19,592 nucleotides of DNA, from assembly GCA_946481425.1 (NCBI GenBank), contig CAMLNT010000020.1:1-19592 (forward strand). Direction: 5' to 3'. The notes beneath the pieces were generated by a model that was not told the DNA's origin, did no database searches, and worked only from the letters and a program-made list of their open reading frames with translations. Origin of the DNA: an uncultured Brevundimonas sp. GTDB taxonomy: Bacteria > Pseudomonadota > Alphaproteobacteria > Caulobacterales > Caulobacteraceae. Below, piece by piece: positions 1 to 7,632 of this stretch; within the stretch, counting starts at the first letter, position 1; every line of letters starts with the position of its first letter. Made by a program: the position numbers and the translations under genes.

Positions 1-22
1 TCCTTGTAGCAAACCTGCTCAT
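1..22 (-). CDS. 5' end of a gene leaving the window (product unknown)
   Basis: Only seven codons are visible (M-S-R-F-A-T-R). The start is supported by a strong SD (AGGAGG at about 31-36 on the minus strand) about eight bases before the ATG. The gene follows liuC and the small ORF at 94-180 on the same strand. It is therefore probably the next member of the leucine-degradation cluster, for example the biotin-carboxylase subunit of methylcrotonyl-CoA carboxylase or HMG-CoA lyase. That assignment is inference from cluster habit, because seven residues identify nothing. The SD lies inside the 3' arm of the hairpin at 28-49, so initiation could depend on RNA folding. Confidence 0.45.
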
Positions 23-27
23 GGATC

Positions 28-49
28 GTCCCTCCTGTCCGGGAGGGAC
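28..49 (-). promoter_or_regulatory. RBS-sequestering hairpin
   Basis: This is a perfect 8-bp inverted repeat (GTCCCTCC / GGAGGGAC) with a 6-base loop. On the minus-strand transcript the 3' arm contains the AGGAGG SD of the gene starting at base 22, and the 5' arm is its complement. No T-run follows, so it does not look like an intrinsic terminator. A role in translational control is inferred. Confidence 0.45.
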
Positions 50-65
50 TGAAACCCGGATTACC

Positions 66-82
66 GGTCAGGGCACCTGACC
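66..82 (-). repeat. Perfect 7-bp inverted repeat, 3-base loop
   Basis: GGTCAGG, loop GCA, CCTGACC. It lies between the stop of the 28-codon ORF (94-180) and the SD-sequestering hairpin at 28-49. Together the two form tandem stem-loops in the leader of the edge gene. There is no T-tract on either side, so I do not call it a terminator. Confidence 0.5.
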
Positions 83-93
83 ATGCCTGACGA

Positions 94-180
94 TCAGCCG
101 AACAGGCAGAGCGTCACGATGCCGTGCGGATCGCCCGCGATAACCTCGGCCGCAGCAGCGGCCCCCAGCGTTTCGCTCAT
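94..180 (-). CDS. 28-codon small ORF, possible leader peptide
   Basis: The ATG at 180-178 follows a strong purine-rich SD (GGAGGAGG within 181-190) and begins 21 bases after the liuC stop. It reads 28 codons to TGA at 94-96. The peptide starts M-S-E-T-L-G, has a run of five alanines and ends T-L-C-L-F-G. I do not recognise it. It has no signal peptide, membrane segment or enriched run of one regulatory amino acid, although three of its 28 residues are leucine. Its good SD, its place between liuC and the edge gene, and the two hairpins just after it suggest either a real microprotein or a translated leader coupling translation to the next gene. It could also be a chance ORF. Confidence 0.35.
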   Translation of the reverse strand: MSETLGAAAAAEVIAGDPHGIVTLCLFG

Positions 181-201
181 GCCTCCTCCCCCGAAGAAGC
201 C

Positions 202-1101
202 CTACTCCGTCCAGGAAGCCCTGCGCTTGTCCAGAAAGGCGCGAACACCTTCCTGGCCTTCTTCGGACACGCGCGCCCGCGCGATACGCTTGGCGGTCTC
301 CTGCATCAGGTCGTGGCTGATCTCGCGGCCCGCCACGTCGTGGACGAGACGCTTGGAATCACCGACCGCGCCGGGCGCGCACAGCTTCATCGATTTAGAC
401 ATTTCGGCCACGAAACCGTCGATCTCGGTCGCCGACCCAAGCACGCGACCCACCAGGCCGAACGCGAGCGCCGCCTCGGCGTCGAACAGGTCGCCGGTCA
501 TGAACAGGGCCCGCGCCGTCCGGGCCCCGACCGCTTCGACCACATAGGGAGCGATGGTCGCCGGAATCAGGCCCAGCTTGACCTCCGAGAAGGCGAATTT
601 GGCGCCCTTCACCGCGACCGCCATATCGCAGGCCGCCACGATCCCAGCCCCGCCGCCCATGGCGGCGCCTTCCACGATCGCGACGGTCAGGGCCGGCACG
701 TCGTGAAGCGCCTTGAGCATCCGCGCCAGGCCCATGGCGTCGTCGCGATTGTCGCTCTCGGACCAGTCGGCGGCGTCCCGCATCCAAGCCAGGTCCGCTC
801 CGGCGCAGAAGGTCCCGCCCGCCCCGCGCACGAAGACGACCCGCACCTGATCGGCGCCGTGCAGCGACTCGAAGGCCTCCCTCAGCGCCGCGATGGTCGC
901 GGCGTCGAAGGCGTTTTTTTTCATCGGGCGGTTGATGGTGACGAAAACCGCGCCATCCGGCGTGGCGTCGAGGCGAACCAGGCTCTCGTCCGCGTCCGGA
1001 GCCGCGCCAGCGACCAACGGCTGGGCGATCGCGTTGATCTCGGCCTGTTCGGCGTCCGTAACGTCCAGGGCGTTCAGGTCGGGGTCGGTGGGCTTGGCCA
1101 T
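202..1101 (-). CDS. liuC: Enoyl-CoA hydratase/isomerase family, methylglutaconyl-CoA hydratase (LiuC type)
   Basis: This crotonase-fold protein of 299 aa probably hydrates 3-methylglutaconyl-CoA to HMG-CoA in leucine and isovalerate degradation. Visible motifs are the first oxyanion-hole segment T-F-C-A-G-A-D-L-A-W-M at 97-107, the second E-G-A-A-M-G-G-G at 144-151, and F-S-E-V-K-L-G-L-I-P at 171-180 with the candidate catalytic Glu173. The position of the first catalytic Glu of classical crotonases is a glycine here (G-A-G-I-V), as in LiuC-type hydratases. SEVKLGLIPA with I-A-P-Y-V-V is typical of the liu cluster. An acidic N-terminal extension of about 40 residues precedes the usual family start, but the ATG at 1101 has a clear SD (AGGAG, six bases away), so I keep it. 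liuB lies upstream on the same strand, separated by a DUF2200 gene on the other strand. Exact substrate is inferred from context. Confidence 0.85.
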   Translation of the reverse strand: MAKPTDPDLNALDVTDAEQAEINAIAQPLVAGAAPDADESLVRLDATPDGAVFVTINRPMKKNAFDAATIAALREAFESLHGADQVRVVFVRGAGGTFCAGADLAWMRDAADWSESDNRDDAMGLARMLKALHDVPALTVAIVEGAAMGGGAGIVAACDMAVAVKGAKFAFSEVKLGLIPATIAPYVVEAVGARTARALFMTGDLFDAEAALAFGLVGRVLGSATEIDGFVAEMSKSMKLCAPGAVGDSKRLVHDVAGREISHDLMQETAKRIARARVSEEGQEGVRAFLDKRRASWTE

Positions 1102-1164
1102 GCTGGTCTCCTAAGGCTTACCGCCTATAACGCGTGACGGGTGAACGGAATACGGAGCGCCGCG

Positions 1165-1530
1165 ATGCAGACCACCGCCAACGAACGCGTGCGCCGGATG
1201 ACCCTGGCCAGCGTATATCCGCACTATGTCGCCAAGGCCGCCAAGAAAGATCGCACGGCGGCCGAGGTGGACGAAGTGATCCTCTGGCTGACCGGCTATT
1301 CGATCGACCAGCTGAAAGCTCACCTCGACGCCGGGACCACCTTTGAGGCCTTCTTCGACCAGGCTCCCGCCATGAATCCGAACCGCTTCCTGATCACCGG
1401 CGTGATCTGCGGCTACCGCGTTGAGGAGATCGAAGACCCCTTCATGCGTGAACTCCGCCACCTCGACAAACTGGTCGACGAATTGGCGAAGGGGAAGGCG
1501 ATGGAGAAGATCCTGCGGACGCCCGCCTGA
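1165..1530 (+). CDS. DUF2200 family protein
   Basis: This 121-aa protein is of unknown function. It matches the DUF2200 pattern from end to end: [11 protein letters not shown] near the N terminus, I-L-W-L-T-G-Y, then [18 protein letters not shown] and [12 protein letters not shown] near the C terminus. It looks soluble, with no signal peptide or membrane helix. I chose ATG 1165 because GGAG lies seven bases upstream. A GTG at 1141 would add eight residues but is less well supported. It is transcribed divergently from liuC (63-bp gap) and convergently with liuB, whose stop codon abuts its own with no spacer. No link of DUF2200 to leucine breakdown is known to me, so the placement may be accidental. 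Confidence 0.85.
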   Translation: MQTTANERVRRMTLASVYPHYVAKAAKKDRTAAEVDEVILWLTGYSIDQLKAHLDAGTTFEAFFDQAPAMNPNRFLITGVICGYRVEEIEDPFMRELRHLDKLVDELAKGKAMEKILRTPA

Positions 1531-3138
1531 CTACATCCGGAACACGCCGAACCGCGTCTCGGGGATCGGCGCGTTCAGGCTCGCGGAAATCGCCAGGCCC
1601 AGCACGTCGCGCGTCTGGACCGGATCGATGATCCCATCGTCCCACAGGCGTGCGGTCGCGTAATACGGATTGCCCTCGTCCTCATAGCGCTGGCGGATCG
1701 GTGCCTTGAACTCGGCCTCGGCCTCAGCGGCCCAGCTTTCGCCCTTGGCCTCCATGGCATCGCGCTTGACCGTGGCCAGCACGCTGGCGGCCTGCTCGCC
1801 GCCCATGACCGAGATGCGGCTGTTCGGCCAGGTGAACAGGAAGCGCGGCGAATAGGCCCGGCCGCACATGCCGTAGTTGCCCGCCCCGAAGCTGCCGCCG
1901 ATCAGGACGGTGAACTTGGGAACCTCCGCAGACGCCACGGCGGTGACCATCTTGGCCCCGTGCTTGGCGATGCCCTCGGCCTCGTATTTTCCGCCGACCA
2001 TGAAGCCCGAGATATTCTGCAGGAACACCAGCGGAATCTTCCGCTTGCAGGCCAGTTCGATGAAGTGCGCGCCCTTCTGGGCGCTTTCGGAGAACAGCAC
2101 GCCGTTGTTGGCCAGAATGGCTACCGGCATTCCCCAGATGCGCGCGAAGCCGCACACAAGCGTCGATCCATAGTCGCGCTTGAATTCCTGGAACTCGGAG
2201 CCGTCCACGATCCGCGCGATGACTTCCTTCACGTCGTAGGGCGCGCGAACATCGTCCGGTATCAGCCCGTAGAGATCCTGCGGATCGAGCGCCGGCGGCT
2301 CCGGCTCAACAAGATCAAGCTCGACCCGCTTGACCGTGTTCAGCCCGGCCACGATCTCACGCACGATCTGCAAGGCGTGTTCGTCGTTCTCGGCCACGTG
2401 GTCGACCACGCCGGACTTGCGGCTATGCGTCTCCGCCCCGCCCAACTCCTCGGCCGAGATAACCTCGCCAGTTGCGGCCTTCACCAGCGGCGGACCGGCC
2501 AGGAAGATGGTGCCCTGGTTGCGCACGATCACCGTCTCGTCCGACATCGCCGGCACATAGGCGCCGCCCGCCGTGCACGAGCCCATGACGCAGGCGATCT
2601 GCGGGATTTCCTTGGCGCTCATCCGTGCCTGGTTGAAGAAGATCCGCCCGAAATGCTCGCGGTCCGGAAACACCTCGGCCTGGTGCGGCAGGTTCGCGCC
2701 GCCCGAGTCCACCAGATAGACGCAGGGCAGGTTGTTCTGCTCGGCGATCTCCTGCGCCCGCAGGTGCTTCTTCACCGTCAGCGGGAAATAGGCCCCGCCC
2801 TTCACCGTCGGATCGTTGGCGACGATCATGACTTCGCGGCCCGACACGCGGCCGACACCGCAGATCATCCCGGCCGCCGGCGCCTCATCGCCATACATGC
2901 CGTTGGCGGCCAGCTGTCCGACCTCCAGGAATGGCGCGCCGGGATCTAGCAGGCGTTCGACCCGGTCGCGCGGCAAGAGCTTGCCTCGCTTGACGTGCCG
3001 CTCGCGGCTGGCGTCCGGCCCGCCGAGCGCGGCCTTGGCCGTGGCGTTGCGGAGTTCCTTCGCCAGTCCCTCGTTGTGAGCCTTGAGCCGGAGAAAGGCC
3101 GGCGCGTTTCTGTCGATGGCGGTGGTCAGTCTGGGCAT
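1531..3138 (-). CDS. liuB: Methylcrotonyl-CoA carboxylase, carboxyltransferase (beta) subunit
   Basis: This 535-aa protein has the length and layout of MCC beta subunits and transfers carboxyl from biotin to 3-methylcrotonyl-CoA in leucine catabolism. The N-terminal carboxyltransferase half carries [23 protein letters not shown] and [11 protein letters not shown] glycine-rich segment [14 protein letters not shown] follows. The C-terminal half has [11 protein letters not shown] and [15 protein letters not shown], ending in G-V-F-R-M. These segments separate MCC from propionyl-CoA carboxylase beta. No SD is visible. A TATGCC box six bases before the ATG suggests leaderless transcription. The cognate biotin-carboxylase subunit is not in the window and may be the gene at the left edge. 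Confidence 0.93.
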   Translation of the reverse strand: MPRLTTAIDRNAPAFLRLKAHNEGLAKELRNATAKAALGGPDASRERHVKRGKLLPRDRVERLLDPGAPFLEVGQLAANGMYGDEAPAAGMICGVGRVSGREVMIVANDPTVKGGAYFPLTVKKHLRAQEIAEQNNLPCVYLVDSGGANLPHQAEVFPDREHFGRIFFNQARMSAKEIPQIACVMGSCTAGGAYVPAMSDETVIVRNQGTIFLAGPPLVKAATGEVISAEELGGAETHSRKSGVVDHVAENDEHALQIVREIVAGLNTVKRVELDLVEPEPPALDPQDLYGLIPDDVRAPYDVKEVIARIVDGSEFQEFKRDYGSTLVCGFARIWGMPVAILANNGVLFSESAQKGAHFIELACKRKIPLVFLQNISGFMVGGKYEAEGIAKHGAKMVTAVASAEVPKFTVLIGGSFGAGNYGMCGRAYSPRFLFTWPNSRISVMGGEQAASVLATVKRDAMEAKGESWAAEAEAEFKAPIRQRYEDEGNPYYATARLWDDGIIDPVQTRDVLGLAISASLNAPIPETRFGVFRM

Positions 3139-3150
3139 GGCGGAGGCATA
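3139..3150 (-). promoter_or_regulatory. Candidate -10 box for leaderless liuB mRNA
   Basis: GCTATGCC reads toward liuB, resembling the GCTANAWC -10 element of Caulobacter housekeeping promoters. The hexamer TATGCC (3150-3145) ends six bases before the liuB ATG, so transcription would begin at or next to the start codon. No SD is present. The -35 region is not convincing. The patatin gene diverges from the same 69-bp spacer. Confidence 0.3.
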
Positions 3151-3207
3151 GCCGCTCCCCTATCTGCGGGAAAGCGTCCCTGACGAATCCGCATAGGCTC
3201 GCTGCCG

Positions 3208-4980
3208 ATGAAGCGCCGTCCCCGCGACGACAAACTGGAAACGGCCCTGGCGGGCCTGTTCGCGGCGGAGCGGCGCTCCCCGGCCAGCTGGTTCACCCTG
3301 ACGGTCGGCGAGCGCCTTTTCTCCGCCAACGATCCGTCTGACACCCTCTATGTCGTGCGCAGCGGCCGCCTCGGGGTCTTCCGCAAGGAAGAAGGTCGTG
3401 AGACCGAGTTCATCGGCGTCGTCTCGGCGGGCCAGCCAGTCGGGGAAATGTCCCTGCTCGCCGGGACCCCGCACACGTCGACCGTCGTCGCCCTCAGGGA
3501 TTCGGAAATCCTCTCCCTCCCGCGCGAGGCCTTCCTGAAGGCCGCCCACTCCAATCCCGAAATCATGACCGAGCTGGCGCGGTTGATGATCCTGCGCGCG
3601 CGCGAAAAGACCCGATCGGCCGCGGACCCCAGCGTGTTCGGATTTATCGGCGTGCGCGACCGTCCGATCCGCGCCTTCGTCGACCGTGTGGCCGCCGCCA
3701 TTCTCGGGCTGGGCTTCACGGTCCAGGTCATCGACCACTCCGCGCTCAGTTCTGCGGCCGACTGGTTCAACCGCGTCGAGGAGGCGCACGACTACGTCCT
3801 CTATACGGCCGAAAAATCCGAGGAGGTCTGGGGCGGCCTGTGCGCTCGACAGGTTGACCGCCTGTTCCTGGTTGGCGACCATTTCTCAGCCCCGCCGCCG
3901 CGCCAGCCGCTGGCCGAGGCGGATGTCGAGACGCACCGCCCTGTCGACCTGATTCTGTTACGCGACGGGCCGGCGACCCCGGCTAATACGCCCATCTGGA
4001 TCGCCGCCACCCAACCGGCCCGCTGGTTTCACGTCCGCGAGGCTCAAGAACATGACGAGACGCGAATCGCCCGCGTCATCACCGGAACGTCGGTAGGGCT
4101 GGTTCTCTCCGGGGGCGGCGCCCGCGCTTACGCCCACCTCGGCGCGGTTCGTACCCTGCGGGCCGCTGGAGTGCCCTTCGATTTTGTCGGCGGATCATCA
4201 ATGGGCGGCGTCGTGGCCGCCGGCCTCGCTCTTGAATGGTCTCAGGAGGAGCTGGAGGCCCGCATCAAGGCCGCCTTCGTCGACTCCAGCCCGCTAAGCG
4301 ACATGGCCTTCCCGATCATCGCCATGAGCCAGGGCCGCAAGGTCGACGCCCTGCTTCAGGAGCACTACGGCGAAGTCGAGATCGCCAACCTCCCCCTGCC
4401 CTACTTCTGTGTCTCGGCCGATATCACCAACAACAACTTCCGACTTCACCGCCAGGGCCTGCTACGACGGGCGCTCCGGGCCTCCATCTCCCTGCCGGGC
4501 GTCTTGCCCCCGGTGATCGACGGCGGCGCGGTGCTCGTGGACGGGGCCATCCTCAAGAGCTTCCCCTCCGAGGTCATGCGGGCCCAGCATCAGGGCCCGG
4601 TCGTCGGCGTGGATGTCTCGCGGGCCCGGGGGGTCGATCCAAAGGTGCTGGAAAACCCCAAATCGTGGTGGCGCTGGATTCTGTCAGGCGAATGGCGGCA
4701 GGGCCCGCCGATCGTTTCGATCCTGATGCGCTCGGCGACCATCTCGACCGCATCGGAACTGGCCGTGTCGCGCGCGACGACCGACGTGCTGATCCTGCCA
4801 AGGCTCGACGGTGTGGAAATCCGGAACTGGAAGGCGTTCGAGCCGGCCATCGCGGCCGGAGAGGCTGCGGCCCAAGAGGCCTTGGCCGCGCTCGAGGGGC
4901 CGGTCACCCACATCCGGGTGCGGCTGGCCGAAACCGAACACCACGCCGCCGCGGACGCGCTTGAAGTCGAACCCGACTAG
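3208..4980 (+). CDS. NTE-like patatin phospholipase with N-terminal cyclic-nucleotide-binding domain
   Basis: This 590-aa protein has two recognisable domains. Residues about 25-135 form a cNMP-binding-type beta-barrel (S-D-T-L-Y-V-V-R-S-G-R-L-G-V-F; phosphate-cassette-like G-E-M-S-L-L-A-G-T-P-H at 79-89). Residues about 295-500 are a patatin/RssA domain with the oxyanion loop G-G-G-A-R-A-Y-A-H-L-G at 302-312, nucleophile Ser331 in G-S-S-M-G-G, and dyad Asp445 in V-D-G-A. A linker of about 150 residues joins them. This is the bacterial neuropathy-target-esterase arrangement, expected to hydrolyse phospholipids or lysophospholipids. The position usually held by the phosphate-binding Arg is His89, so ligand binding is doubtful. 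There is no signal peptide or membrane helix. SD support is weak (AGG ten bases upstream), and a CATAGG box ten bases before the ATG hints at a very short or absent leader. Confidence 0.87.
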   Translation: MKRRPRDDKLETALAGLFAAERRSPASWFTLTVGERLFSANDPSDTLYVVRSGRLGVFRKEEGRETEFIGVVSAGQPVGEMSLLAGTPHTSTVVALRDSEILSLPREAFLKAAHSNPEIMTELARLMILRAREKTRSAADPSVFGFIGVRDRPIRAFVDRVAAAILGLGFTVQVIDHSALSSAADWFNRVEEAHDYVLYTAEKSEEVWGGLCARQVDRLFLVGDHFSAPPPRQPLAEADVETHRPVDLILLRDGPATPANTPIWIAATQPARWFHVREAQEHDETRIARVITGTSVGLVLSGGGARAYAHLGAVRTLRAAGVPFDFVGGSSMGGVVAAGLALEWSQEELEARIKAAFVDSSPLSDMAFPIIAMSQGRKVDALLQEHYGEVEIANLPLPYFCVSADITNNNFRLHRQGLLRRALRASISLPGVLPPVIDGGAVLVDGAILKSFPSEVMRAQHQGPVVGVDVSRARGVDPKVLENPKSWWRWILSGEWRQGPPIVSILMRSATISTASELAVSRATTDVLILPRLDGVEIRNWKAFEPAIAAGEAAAQEALAALEGPVTHIRVRLAETEHHAAADALEVEPD

Positions 4981-5612
4981 GTGAACAGACCCTGGGCCCC
5001 GTTCCACCCGATCTCCGCAAAATGAACCACCGCCTGCCAAACCAGCGCCAGATAGCCGATGCAGACGAGGGTCCCGACCAGGCCGGCGATCGTCGCCAGC
5101 CCATCGCGCTGCATCAGGGCGAAGCCGAAGATGACGATCGTGACGGCGGGGAGCATGTCCCCGAACGGCACGGGGAACGCCAGCATCACCGCGAGGAACA
5201 GGCAGATCAGGCCGATGACCATTCGCGCCAGGGGACCGGTCAGGACCCTCATCCGCGGCTGGGAAAGGTTCTCGATGAAGCGCACCGCGGGCATCATCTT
5301 GCTCATGCCGCTGGCGTAGCCGGTCCGTGAGACGGAGCGCCTGAGCAACCATTCAGGCAGCCACAGCGTCTTTCTCTGAAGCGTCACCTCCGACGCGATG
5401 AGCATCAAGGGCAGACTGAAAACGACCTTGCCGCCCGGAGGCCACGGCAGAAGGCTGACCACCGCGATCAGGATCATGACAGCCCCGAGCGCCCGCTCGC
5501 CGAACGCATCGACCATCTCCTCGAGCGTCAGTTTCTCGCTCCCGTGGCCGAGCTTCTCGAGCACGTCCGAGAAGCGTCTCGGCGTCCGTACGGGCGTCTT
5601 GTTCGGGCTCAT
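4977..5612 (-). CDS. exoD: ExoD-family integral membrane protein (exopolysaccharide synthesis)
   Basis: This 211-aa protein matches the ExoD family, first linked to exopolysaccharide synthesis and alkali tolerance in rhizobia. Its biochemical activity is unknown. The N-terminal part has the family segment L-T-L-E-E-M-V-D-A-F-G-E-R-A at 28-41 and L-P-W-P-P-G-G at 55-61. Hydrophobic segments lie near 42-57, 62-75, 130-150, 153-168 and 174-195. The region 80-125 is a basic loop with the typical R-S-V-S-R-T-G. The start at 5612 has a GGGGA SD five bases away. It is the last gene of the bamD-recN-DUF3008-exoD row. Its stop is shared with the convergent patatin gene: the palindrome CTAG at 4977-4980 supplies TAG to both strands. 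Confidence 0.85.
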   Translation of the reverse strand: MSPNKTPVRTPRRFSDVLEKLGHGSEKLTLEEMVDAFGERALGAVMILIAVVSLLPWPPGGKVVFSLPLMLIASEVTLQRKTLWLPEWLLRRSVSRTGYASGMSKMMPAVRFIENLSQPRMRVLTGPLARMVIGLICLFLAVMLAFPVPFGDMLPAVTIVIFGFALMQRDGLATIAGLVGTLVCIGYLALVWQAVVHFAEIGWNGAQGLFT

Positions 5613-5660
5613 CCGGTTCCCCGTCTCCGGGATCTAGGTGGGATGCGACTGCGGCGAAAT

Positions 5661-5852
5661 CTAGCCGCGTTCTCCAACGTGCTCCGGCTTGCCCGTCCGC
5701 TTGGTCGACGCGAAATCGTCGAGCTGCTTTTCGGACATCGATTCGAACATCTCTTTGGATGCGCCCCTCAGTTTCGACCTGGGCGTATCACCGCGCTTGG
5801 CGGACAAGGCGGCCCCGGCGGCCTTCTGCTGGGCGGCGGACTTGGCGGGCAT
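5661..5852 (-). CDS. DUF3008 family small basic protein
   Basis: This 63-aa protein is lysine-, alanine- and serine-rich and matches DUF3008. It opens M-P-A-K-S-A-A-Q-Q-K-A-A-G-A-A-L and continues with L-R-G-A-S-K-E-M-F-E-S-M-S-E and F-A-S-T-K-R-T-G-K-P-E-H-V. Function is unknown. The composition is hydrophilic and low in complexity, without a signal peptide. I chose ATG 5852 because GGAGGAG precedes it at six bases and because the family begins M-P-A-K-S. An in-frame ATG five codons earlier (5867) lies upstream of that SD and is unlikely. It sits 45 bases after recN and 48 bases before exoD on the same strand, so it is probably cotranscribed. Confidence 0.85.
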   Translation of the reverse strand: MPAKSAAQQKAAGAALSAKRGDTPRSKLRGASKEMFESMSEKQLDDFASTKRTGKPEHVGERG

Positions 5853-5897
5853 GGCGGTCTCCTCCACCGGAGAACCGGTCAGCGGGCCGACAGTTCC

Positions 5898-7598
5898 TCA
5901 GGACAGTAGCGCGCGGGCGGCGGCGCGGGCGGCCTCCGTCACCTCGCGGCCGGCGAGCATACGGGCGAGCTCCTCCTCGCGCCGCACCGGGTCCAGGCGC
6001 TCGACCCGTGACCGCACGCCCTCCGAGGTTTCCGACTTGGAGACCTTCAGGTGCGAAGCGCCCCGCGCAGCGACTTGCGGACTATGGGTGACGACGAAGA
6101 CCTGCGCGCCCTCCGCCAGGCGCGCCAGTCTCTGGCCTACCGCGTCCGCGACCGCGCCACCGACACCCTGGTCGACCTCGTCGAAGATCATGACCGGCTG
6201 CTCCCCGTGCGTCCGGCCGGCTAGGGACGCCTTCAGCGCCAGCGCAAACCGCGCCAGTTCCCCACCCGATGCGATGACCGCCAGCCCGCCCCACGGGGCG
6301 CCCGGATTGGTCTGGACCTCGAACGAAATCCGGTCGCGTCCTTCCGGCCCGGCGCGATCCCAGTCGAGCGTTTCGATCCCGACGCGGAATCGCGCCTTGT
6401 CGAGCTTCAACGGTCCGAGTTCGTCCATGACCGCACCAGCGAGCCTCTCTCCCGCTTCGCGCCGCGCGTCGCTCAAGGCTTCCGCGGCCAGTCGATAAGC
6501 GGCGTCTGCCTCGGCCGCCTCGGCTTCGACCCTCTTGAGAGCCTCCGCGCCATCCTCGATCAGCGACAGGGCCTGGGCGATCCGCGCGCGCTCCGCGGGC
6601 AGCAGTTCAACGGCGACACCCAACTTGCGCGCCATTGCTCTCAGCGCGAACAGGCGCTCTTCGGCGCGATCAAGCCGCCCGGGCTCGAAATCGAACGACC
6701 GCGCGGCCTCGTCGAGCGCATCGAGCGCCTCCTGCGCCTCCGAAAGGGTCCGGTCGATCCCGGCCGCCGCCTTGTCCAGCCTGACGACGACGGCGTTGTC
6801 TTCAGCGGCCCCCGCTGACACCGCTCGCTGCCGCGCCCGTTCGACCGCGCGATAGGCCGAGGCCAGCTTGTTCGACAGCGAGTCGGCGCCCATCGACTGC
6901 CGCGCGTCATCCAGATCGGCCAGGGCCTTCTCGGAGGCGCCAAGGATCGCGCGCTCGCCGGCCAGATCGGCTTCCTCGCCCTCACGCGGGTCGAGTTTGT
7001 CGAGCTCGGCCAGGTTCGCCGTCAGATCTTCCGATTCGCTCGCCGCCCTGGCCGCATCAGCCTTCAGGGCCTCGAACGCCGCCATCGCCTCGGCGCGGGC
7101 GCGCCAGGCGTCGCGGGTTCGGGTCAGCGGCCCTGCAAGTCCCGCCCAGTCATCCAGCAGGCCTCGATGAGTCTTGGGATCGAGCAGCCCGACCGTCTCG
7201 TGCTGGCCGTGAACCTCGATCAGCTGCTCGCCGACCGTCCGCAGGGCCCCGATAGACACCGGCTGATCGTTGATGAAAGCGCGGCTGCGGCCGTCCGCCC
7301 CCTGCTGGCGGCGCAGGATCAGGTCTTCGCCGGGTTCGGCTTCGATGCCGACTTCTTCCAGCGCGGACCAGAGCGGATGATCGGCAGGAGGCGAAAATAC
7401 CGCCGTTGCACTACCTTGGGTCGCGCCACCGCGCACCAGCCCGCCGTCCGCACGGCCGCCTGTCGCCAGACCCAGGGCGTCGAGGATGATCGACTTGCCG
7501 GCCCCGGTCTCGCCGGTAAGCACGGTCAGTCCAGCCCCGAACTCAAGGTCCAGAGACTGGACCAGCACGATGTCGCGGATGGACAGGCCGGTCAGCAT
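5898..7598 (-). CDS. recN: DNA repair protein RecN
   Basis: RecN is an SMC-like ATPase that acts early in double-strand-break repair. At 566 aa it has full family length. The Walker A motif G-E-T-G-A-G-K-S is at 29-36, after the typical opening M-L-T-G-L-S-I-R-D-I-V-L. A long charged alpha-helical middle (about 150-400) should form the antiparallel coiled coil. The ABC signature S-G-G-E-L-A-R is near 444-450, the Walker B segment P-V-M-I-F-D-E-V-D near 468-476, and the switch T-H-S near 504. The start has only a weak SD (GGGAC). It lies 34 bases after bamD on the same strand, an arrangement I know from Caulobacter relatives. I found no LexA-type GTTC-N7-GTTC site directly upstream, so any SOS control would have to act through an upstream promoter. 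Confidence 0.96.
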   Translation of the reverse strand: MLTGLSIRDIVLVQSLDLEFGAGLTVLTGETGAGKSIILDALGLATGGRADGGLVRGGATQGSATAVFSPPADHPLWSALEEVGIEAEPGEDLILRRQQGADGRSRAFINDQPVSIGALRTVGEQLIEVHGQHETVGLLDPKTHRGLLDDWAGLAGPLTRTRDAWRARAEAMAAFEALKADAARAASESEDLTANLAELDKLDPREGEEADLAGERAILGASEKALADLDDARQSMGADSLSNKLASAYRAVERARQRAVSAGAAEDNAVVVRLDKAAAGIDRTLSEAQEALDALDEAARSFDFEPGRLDRAEERLFALRAMARKLGVAVELLPAERARIAQALSLIEDGAEALKRVEAEAAEADAAYRLAAEALSDARREAGERLAGAVMDELGPLKLDKARFRVGIETLDWDRAGPEGRDRISFEVQTNPGAPWGGLAVIASGGELARFALALKASLAGRTHGEQPVMIFDEVDQGVGGAVADAVGQRLARLAEGAQVFVVTHSPQVAARGASHLKVSKSETSEGVRSRVERLDPVRREEELARMLAGREVTEAARAAARALLS

Positions 7599-7632
7599 GT
7601 CCCGCTTCTAAAGGATTCGCGGGGCCCGCGTC

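Noticed and set aside
1960..2949. 329-codon plus-strand frame within liuB
   Set aside because: Shadow of liuB. The translation is rich in His, Arg and Leu with no domain.
3185..3189. GAATC (GANTC) methylation site in the liuB/patatin spacer
   Set aside because: A single five-base site is expected by chance at intervals, and no second site or GcrA context supports regulation.
5853..5867. Five-codon longer start for the DUF3008 protein
   Set aside because: That ATG lies upstream of the strong GGAGGAG sequence that serves the M-P-A-K-S start typical of the family.
7599..7632. LexA box for recN
   Set aside because: No GTTC-N7-GTTC pattern occurs in the bamD-recN gap. Only a GATTC (GANTC) site is present, which alone is weak evidence for CcrM-dependent control.
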